Below the pieces are notes generated by a model. It was given only the letters and a program-made list of their open reading frames with translations. It did not search any database and was not told the origin of the DNA. From CAYJRR01 sp964372275 [NCBI: uncultured bacterium] (GTDB taxonomy: Bacteria; CAYJRR01), in contig CAYJRR010000027.1 of assembly GCA_964372275.1 (NCBI GenBank), positions 1 to 39,869 on the forward strand: 39,869 bases of DNA, read 5' to 3'. The position numbers and the translations under genes were made by a program. Positions within the stretch are counted from its first letter, which is position 1. Each line of letters begins with the position of its first letter. Positions 34,027 through 39,869 of the stretch are shown one piece after another.

Positions 34027-34042
34027 GATTGACATGTCAATC
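34027..34042. promoter_or_regulatory. 16-bp perfect palindrome, possible operator/-35
   Basis: GATTGACATGTCAATC is its own reverse complement. It contains a consensus -35 hexamer TTGACA (34029-34034); the bases 17-18 later (CAGTCT or AGTCTA) are a poor -10. It is 38 bases before the ATG at 34080 and is A+T-rich in G+C-rich DNA, so it looks like an operator for a dimeric repressor placed over the promoter of the lipoprotein operon. Confidence 0.5.
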
Positions 34043-34079
34043 AATCTGTCGCAGTCTACGCGGTCCCAGGGAGGCCCCG

Positions 34080-35492
34080 ATGATCACCCGTCGACTCCGC
34101 GAAAGCCTGATAGCCGGGGCCCTCCTCGCCGTCGCCGGTTGCAACGACAGCGATCTCCACCGCGACCCGGCCCCCGTCCCGGAACCCGAGCCGTCGCCGG
34201 CCCCGACCGCGCCGCCGGGTTACTCCCCGATCGTCGAGTTCCTCGCCGTCGATCTCGACAACATCAACGGCTCGTCGACCGCCCCCTTCGGAGTCACCGT
34301 CTCGAACCTCGATCCGACCTACGCCGCGACGGTCGCGGTGCTCGACCGCGCCGGCGCGACGGTCGCCACCGCCACCGTCCAGCCGAAGAGCGCCGCGAGC
34401 GTGGCGCTCCCCTCCGCCAACCTGGAGGGGACGATGGTCGGGGAGGCGTTCCGGGTCCGGAGCGATCTGCCGGTCACGGTCCACCAGCACAACCCGCTCG
34501 GGAACATGGGCTACTACACGAACGACGGGAGCCGGCTGACGGCCGTTTCGCGGCTCGGAACCGACCACCTCGTCCTCGCCTGGCCGCAATCGGCGGCCTG
34601 GACGCAGCGCGGTTACCTCACCGTCGCGGCCGACGACGGGCCGACGAAGGTCGAGGTCACCGTCGCCGCCCCGACGATCGCGTCGAACGGCGGCGTCCCG
34701 GTGCCGGCGTTGGAGGCGGGCGAGACGCTGGTCTTCACCCTCGAACGACAGCAGGCGCTCAACCTCGTGACGCGGAACTTCGCCGACGACCTCACCGGCA
34801 CCCGCGTCGTCTCCGACCGCCCGGTCGCCGTCTTTGGCGGGAACGAGTGCGCCTTCGTGCCGCTCGAGGTCGGGACCTGCGATCACCTCGAAGAGCAGCT
34901 TCCTCCGGTCGGTCGCTGGGGGACCTCCTTCCTGGCCGCCAAGAGCCCGCCGCGGGGCGCCGTCCCCGACGTGTGGCGCGTGCTGGCGCGGGAGGACGGG
35001 ACGGTCGTCTCCGCAGATCCCCCGCAGCCAGGCCTTCCGGCGGTGCTGGCTGCGGGGGAGATGCTTCAGCTCATGAGCTTCCAGAGCTTTCGCCTGGAGA
35101 CGACCGCCCCGGCGCTCGTCGGACAGTTCCTGGTCGGCCAGTCCTGGGGGGATGCGCAGGATGGATCGTTGACCGAGAACCAGGGGGATCCGACCTTCGT
35201 TCTCGTCCCGCCGCTCGACCGCCTCCGCTCGGAATACGTCTTCTTCGTCCCGCCGGGCTACTGGCGCACCGCGATCGTGGTCGGCGCGCCGGACGCGACC
35301 GCCGTCCGCCTCGACGGCGAGCCGATCCCCGGATTCGCGCCGGTGGCCGGCGGCTGGAGCGCGGCGACCGCCGACCTCGCCTGGGGTCCGCACCGCGTCG
35401 ACGCCGACGGACCGGTCCAGGTCTCGATCTTCGGTCTCGACTTCACCGTCGCCTTCGGCCTCTCCGCGGGCGAGCTCGAGGAGGCGCCATGA
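34080..35492 (+). CDS. IgGFc-binding-like surface lipoprotein
   Basis: 470 residues from ATG 34080, with GGGAGG five bases upstream. The signal peptide ends LLAVAGC (Cys21), a lipobox. A Pro/Glu-rich linker (PAPVPEPEPSPAPTAPPG) leads to repeated beta strands, for example YAATVAVLDRAGATVATATV, FRVRSDLPVTVHQHNPLG, and VVSDRPVAVFGGNECAFVP followed by CDHLEEQLPPVGRWGTSFL. The last block is the hallmark of the IgGFc-binding domain, a fold named after a mucin-like vertebrate protein and common in surface lipoproteins of myxobacteria-like genomes. Adhesion is likely but not shown. It starts a three-gene operon; the next gene overlaps its stop. Confidence 0.84.
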   Translation: MITRRLRESLIAGALLAVAGCNDSDLHRDPAPVPEPEPSPAPTAPPGYSPIVEFLAVDLDNINGSSTAPFGVTVSNLDPTYAATVAVLDRAGATVATATVQPKSAASVALPSANLEGTMVGEAFRVRSDLPVTVHQHNPLGNMGYYTNDGSRLTAVSRLGTDHLVLAWPQSAAWTQRGYLTVAADDGPTKVEVTVAAPTIASNGGVPVPALEAGETLVFTLERQQALNLVTRNFADDLTGTRVVSDRPVAVFGGNECAFVPLEVGTCDHLEEQLPPVGRWGTSFLAAKSPPRGAVPDVWRVLAREDGTVVSADPPQPGLPAVLAAGEMLQLMSFQSFRLETTAPALVGQFLVGQSWGDAQDGSLTENQGDPTFVLVPPLDRLRSEYVFFVPPGYWRTAIVVGAPDATAVRLDGEPIPGFAPVAGGWSAATADLAWGPHRVDADGPVQVSIFGLDFTVAFGLSAGELEEAP

Positions 35493-36019
35493 CGGGACGG
35501 CAGCGTACGCGACGTGCGTTGGGATTCGGCGGCCTCGCGCTCGCCATCGCCGGTGCGGGCCTCTCCGCCTGCGGGAACGTGGAGACGGGACGAGGCCCCG
35601 CGTCCGGCGAGGACGGCGGCGCGCCGATGCTCGTCATCCGCCCGGTGCAGTTCCTGGGTGATCGGGTCGTGGAGGGGACGGTCGAGCTCGCGTCGACCGA
35701 GCCCGGACTGACGGTGACGATGGAGATCCGCTCGCCAACGCCCTTCGGCGATCGGATCGAGCGGTCGGAGGAGATCGACACCACCGACGCGGGGATCGTC
35801 CAGTTCCGCATCGAGGGGATCTCCGACGGGATGTACGTCCTGGAGCTGAAGGTCGACGCGACGAGCGACGGATTCTTCGACCTTCCCGGCGATCTGCGCG
35901 GCTACTACGAAGGGACGGCCGAGCATCCGATCCAGGAGCGGGAGGAGGCGACGCTCTACCGCATCGCGGGGGAGCCCGAGGAACCGGTGACGTTCGGAGC
36001 AGGAGTGATCGAGCCATGA
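35489..36019 (+). CDS. Small lipoprotein, paralogue of next gene
   Basis: 176 residues from ATG 35489 (ATGA overlap). Signal peptide with lipobox GLSAC (Cys28). The mature part begins GNVETGRG, then beta strands VVEGTVELASTEPG and VQFRIEGISDGMYVLELKVDA, and ends FDLPGDLRGYYEGTAEHPIQ and VTFGAGVIEP. The last block (DLRGYY-x-GT, then FG-x-GV/A-x-P) recurs in the following gene, so the two are tandem paralogues. I know no named family. A beta-sandwich surface lipoprotein that works with the IgGFc-like protein is a guess. Confidence 0.78.
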   Translation: MTGRQRTRRALGFGGLALAIAGAGLSACGNVETGRGPASGEDGGAPMLVIRPVQFLGDRVVEGTVELASTEPGLTVTMEIRSPTPFGDRIERSEEIDTTDAGIVQFRIEGISDGMYVLELKVDATSDGFFDLPGDLRGYYEGTAEHPIQEREEATLYRIAGEPEEPVTFGAGVIEP

Positions 36020-36633
36020 CGAGGATCGACGTGACGAGCGGTTGGGCGGTGGTGTTGGCGGCGTGGGTGTCGGTGGCGGCGATCGGCGCCGGCTGCGGGA
36101 CGGTCGAGACCGACCGGGGCGCGGCGAGCGACGACGCCGACGACGCGACCGGGGACGACGACGACGACGGCGCGCCGGGCGACGACGACGACGACGGCGG
36201 TGGCCCCGAGCCGGTCTCTCCGGAGATCGTCTTCGTCTCCAACTTCGACGGTCCCTACGAGCTATTGGGGACCGTGACGCTCCCCGAAGGGACGCCGGCC
36301 GGTTCGGGGGCGCGTCTCGAGTTCGGATTCCCGACTCCGTTCGGCATCAGTTTCCAGCAGTCGGCGGAGGTCGAAACCAACCTGGCCGGCGAGGTGCGCT
36401 TCCGCGTCCTCGACGTCGACAACGGCAACTTCGTGATCGGCCTCGCCGTCGACACCGGCGACGGCGGCGTCTTCAATCAGCCGAACGGCATCTACAACGA
36501 GACGGGCGACCTGCGCGGCTACTACAACGGGACGACGGCCAGCCCCGTGATGAACGCCGGCGACGCCCCGCTGGTCCAGGTCGCAGGCAGCAACCTCGCC
36601 GACCTCGACTTCGGCGTCGGCGCCGTTCCGTAG
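36016..36633 (+). CDS. Small secreted/lipoprotein with Asp-rich linker, paralogue of previous gene
   Basis: 205 residues from ATG 36016 (ATGA overlap). Signal peptide up to Cys27 (AAIGAGC); the lipobox is imperfect because Gly, not Leu/Ile/Val, is at -3. Then GTVETDRG (like the previous protein's GNVETGRG), an acidic linker with two GDDDDDG units (about residues 46-61), and a beta domain ending GDLRGYYNGTTASPV and FGVGAVP, shared with its neighbour. The linker may reach through a surface layer or bind Ca2+. The coding strand has two runs of five GAC codons, so length could vary by slippage. No function is known. Confidence 0.78.
   Translation: MTRIDVTSGWAVVLAAWVSVAAIGAGCGTVETDRGAASDDADDATGDDDDDGAPGDDDDDGGGPEPVSPEIVFVSNFDGPYELLGTVTLPEGTPAGSGARLEFGFPTPFGISFQQSAEVETNLAGEVRFRVLDVDNGNFVIGLAVDTGDGGVFNQPNGIYNETGDLRGYYNGTTASPVMNAGDAPLVQVAGSNLADLDFGVGAVP
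36154..36195 (+). repeat. Two (GAC)5 runs in the acidic linker
   Basis: Five GAC codons at 36154-36168 and five at 36181-36195, separated by GGCGCGCCGGGC. Changes in copy number would be in frame, altering only linker length. Confidence 0.8.
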
Positions 36634-36645
36634 CCGGAAAAGCGC

Positions 36646-36674
36646 TTGACGCGCCTACACCGTCCCGCTACAGT
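36646..36674 (+). promoter_or_regulatory. rpsL (str operon) promoter
   Basis: TTGACG (36646-36651), a 17-base spacer, TACAGT (36669-36674), with transcription expected near 36681 and a leader of about 57 bases to the rpsL ATG. Five of six -35 bases and four of six -10 bases match the sigma-70 consensus. The C+G-rich discriminator CCCGCG after the -10 is of the stringent-control type. Confidence 0.8.
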
Positions 36675-36737
36675 CCCGCGAACTTGCCGCCCTCCATGGG
36701 CCGTAAGTCATTGAACCAACTGGGGTTTTGACGAACG

Positions 36738-37109
36738 ATGCCGACGATTGCGCAGCTGGTCCGTGGGGGACGCGAGGCGAAGCACCAGAAGACGAAGGCT
36801 CCGGCGTTGAAGAACTGCCCGCAGAAGCGGGGGGTCTGCGTCCGCGTCTACACCACCACGCCGAAGAAGCCGAACTCGGCGCTGCGCAAGGTCGCGCGCG
36901 TGCGGCTGACGAACGGGATCGAGGTCACCTCCTACATTCCCGGCGTCGGCCACAACCTGCAGGAGCACTCGGTCGTCATGATCCGCGGCGGCCGCGTCAA
37001 GGACCTCCCCGGGGTTCGCTACCACATCATCCGCGGGACGCTCGACTCGACCGGGGTCGCCGACCGCAAGCAGGGGCGCTCCAAGTACGGCGCCAAGAAG
37101 CCCTCGTAA
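36738..37109 (+). CDS. rpsL: 30S ribosomal protein S12
   Basis: 123 residues, the normal S12 length. [38 protein letters not shown] and [16 protein letters not shown] are the conserved blocks; the decoding-site lysines in TTPKKPNS and [13 protein letters not shown] are the streptomycin-sensitive wild-type residues. S12 sits at the interface of the 30S subunit and monitors codon pairing. The ribosome site is weak (TGGGG well upstream). First gene of the str operon; rpsG follows after 12 bases. Confidence 0.98.
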   Translation: MPTIAQLVRGGREAKHQKTKAPALKNCPQKRGVCVRVYTTTPKKPNSALRKVARVRLTNGIEVTSYIPGVGHNLQEHSVVMIRGGRVKDLPGVRYHIIRGTLDSTGVADRKQGRSKYGAKKPS

Positions 37110-37121
37110 GGAGCGTTCGAC

Positions 37122-37592
37122 ATGCCTCGTCGCCGTGAAATCCCGAAGCGCGAAGTCCTCCCCGATCCGAAGTTCAACGATCGTCTGGTGACCAAGTTCA
37201 TCAACGGCATCATGAAGGACGGCAAGAAGCAGGTCGCCGAGGGGATCTTCTACGGCGCGTGCGACATCATCGAGCGGAAGGCGAAGCAGGAGCCGCTCAA
37301 GGTCTTCGCCACCGCGATGGAGAACGTGAAGCCGTTGGTCGAGGTCAAGGCGCGCCGCGTCGGCGGATCGACCTACCAGGTTCCCGTCGAGGTCCGTCCC
37401 GAGCGCCGCACGGCGCTGGCGATGCGCTGGCTGATCACCTTCTCGCGGGAGCGCGGCGAGAAGACGATGCAGGAGAAGCTCGCGGCCGAGATGCTCGACG
37501 CCGCCGCCAACCGCGGCAACGCGGTCAAGAAGAAGGAAGACATCCACCGCATGGCGGAGGCGAACAAGGCGTTCGCGCACTACCGCTGGTAG
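37122..37592 (+). CDS. rpsG: 30S ribosomal protein S7
   Basis: 156 residues, as in most bacteria. It starts [20 protein letters not shown] and contains [19 protein letters not shown], and [20 protein letters not shown], standard S7 blocks. S7 starts assembly of the 30S head by binding 16S rRNA, and in E. coli represses its own operon by binding the rpsL-rpsG junction; here the 12-base spacer carries AAGGAG and leaves little room for a similar structure. It lies between rpsL and fusA. Confidence 0.98.
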   Translation: MPRRREIPKREVLPDPKFNDRLVTKFINGIMKDGKKQVAEGIFYGACDIIERKAKQEPLKVFATAMENVKPLVEVKARRVGGSTYQVPVEVRPERRTALAMRWLITFSRERGEKTMQEKLAAEMLDAAANRGNAVKKKEDIHRMAEANKAFAHYRW

Positions 37593-37651
37593 TCGTCCTC
37601 CAGTAGGTCTTCCCCCGGACATCGCCGGACGTTTCGTTCCGGAGGATCCGC

Positions 37652-39732
<2,081 letters not shown>

Positions 39733-39736
<4 letters not shown>

Positions 39737-39762
39737 CGAGGATCGACCGATTCGTGTATAGC
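39733..39762 (+). promoter_or_regulatory. Possible internal promoter for tuf
   Basis: GTGACG (39733-39738, overlapping the fusA stop), 18 bases, TATAGC (39757-39762). Four of six bases match at both ends. tuf often has its own promoter in addition to the str operon promoter because EF-Tu is needed in excess, so a weak element here is plausible. Confidence 0.4.
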
Positions 39763-39764
39763 CT

Positions 39765-39791
39765 CCGCCGCGCCGCGATATCTTGCGGCGG
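39765..39791 (+). other. Hairpin in the fusA-tuf leader
   Basis: CCGCCGC (39765-39771) pairs with GCGGCGG (39785-39791) around a 13-base loop; an alternative inner stem GCCGC/GCGGC uses the same 3' arm. It lies between fusA and tuf, 23 bases before the start codon, and could stabilise the processed tuf message. Confidence 0.35.
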
Positions 39792-39814
39792 ATGACTCGA
39801 ACTCCAGAGGACCC

Positions 39815-39869
39815 ATGGCCAAGGAAAAGTTCCAGCGCACGAAGCCCCACGTCAACATCGGCACGATCG
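39815..39869 (+). CDS. tuf: Elongation factor Tu, N-terminal fragment at window edge
   Basis: The ATG at 39815 has AGAGG six bases upstream and begins MAKEKFQRTKPHVNIGTI, the near-invariant EF-Tu N-terminus (the GHVDHGKT motif would follow just beyond the window). 18 full codons are visible. Its place after fusA confirms the str operon. Confidence 0.97.
   Translation, partial: MAKEKFQRTKPHVNIGTI

Noticed and set aside
37625-37642. Small CCGGA/TCCGG stem before fusA as a regulatory element
   Set aside because: Only five base pairs with an eight-base loop; too weak to list separately.

Overview
The window is about 39.9 kb of very G+C-rich DNA from a Gram-negative (diderm) bacterium. The evidence for a diderm is a Wzm/Wzt-type polysaccharide exporter, at least five secreted or lipobox-bearing proteins, and a standard rpsL-rpsG-fusA-tuf (str) operon. 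The lipoprotein with an IgGFc-binding-like fold and the Asp-rich lipoprotein linkers recall Myxococcota/Acidobacteriota-like lineages, but I cannot fix the phylum from this window. Coding density is extreme; the largest gene-free gap is about 155 bases.

Layout. (1) 1-4790, minus strand: a surface-glycan block read right to left: DUF268-type methyltransferase-like protein, GT4, GT2, exostosin-like transferase, and a transferase-like protein cut by the window edge. (2) 4884-7852, minus strand: a lipoprotein followed by a secreted YVTN-type beta-propeller. They lie divergent from a PAS-PAS-AAA+-Fis sigma-54 activator (8008-9747). I see a good -24/-12 promoter in front of the lipoprotein and inverted/direct repeats between it and the activator gene. 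A very strong hairpin ends the two-gene unit. (3) 9793-12606, plus strand: a GT87-like membrane protein and a Gly-rich lipoprotein. (4) 12742-33941, plus strand: 20 genes with almost every stop overlapping the next start. They cover GDP-fucose (or related GDP-6-deoxyhexose) synthesis, a Wzm/Wzt ABC exporter, six glycosyltransferase domains, seven methyltransferase-like domains, a sugar C-methyltransferase/aminotransferase pair and three tandem NAD-dependent sugar epimerases/dehydratases. (5) 34080-36633: an IgGFc-binding-like lipoprotein and two paralogous small secreted proteins, overlapping as an operon. (6) 36646-39869: the str operon with a near-consensus promoter; tuf runs off the end.

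How it fits together. The long operon looks like the assembly line for an ABC-transporter-exported, heavily methylated and probably amino/deoxy-sugar-rich polysaccharide (O-antigen or capsule). No Wzx/Wzy, no initiating glycosyl-1-phosphate transferase and no nucleotidyl-sugar pyrophosphorylase are in the window, so precursors must come from elsewhere. The Wzt protein carries a C-terminal domain of the kind that reads a chain terminus in ABC O-antigen systems, and a methyltransferase gene overlaps it directly.

The least ordinary parts are the sigma-54-controlled lipoprotein/propeller pair, the glycosyltransferase-methyltransferase fusion at 29996-31942, a 12-codon bridging ORF at 22054-22092, and the uneven base composition of the long operon.
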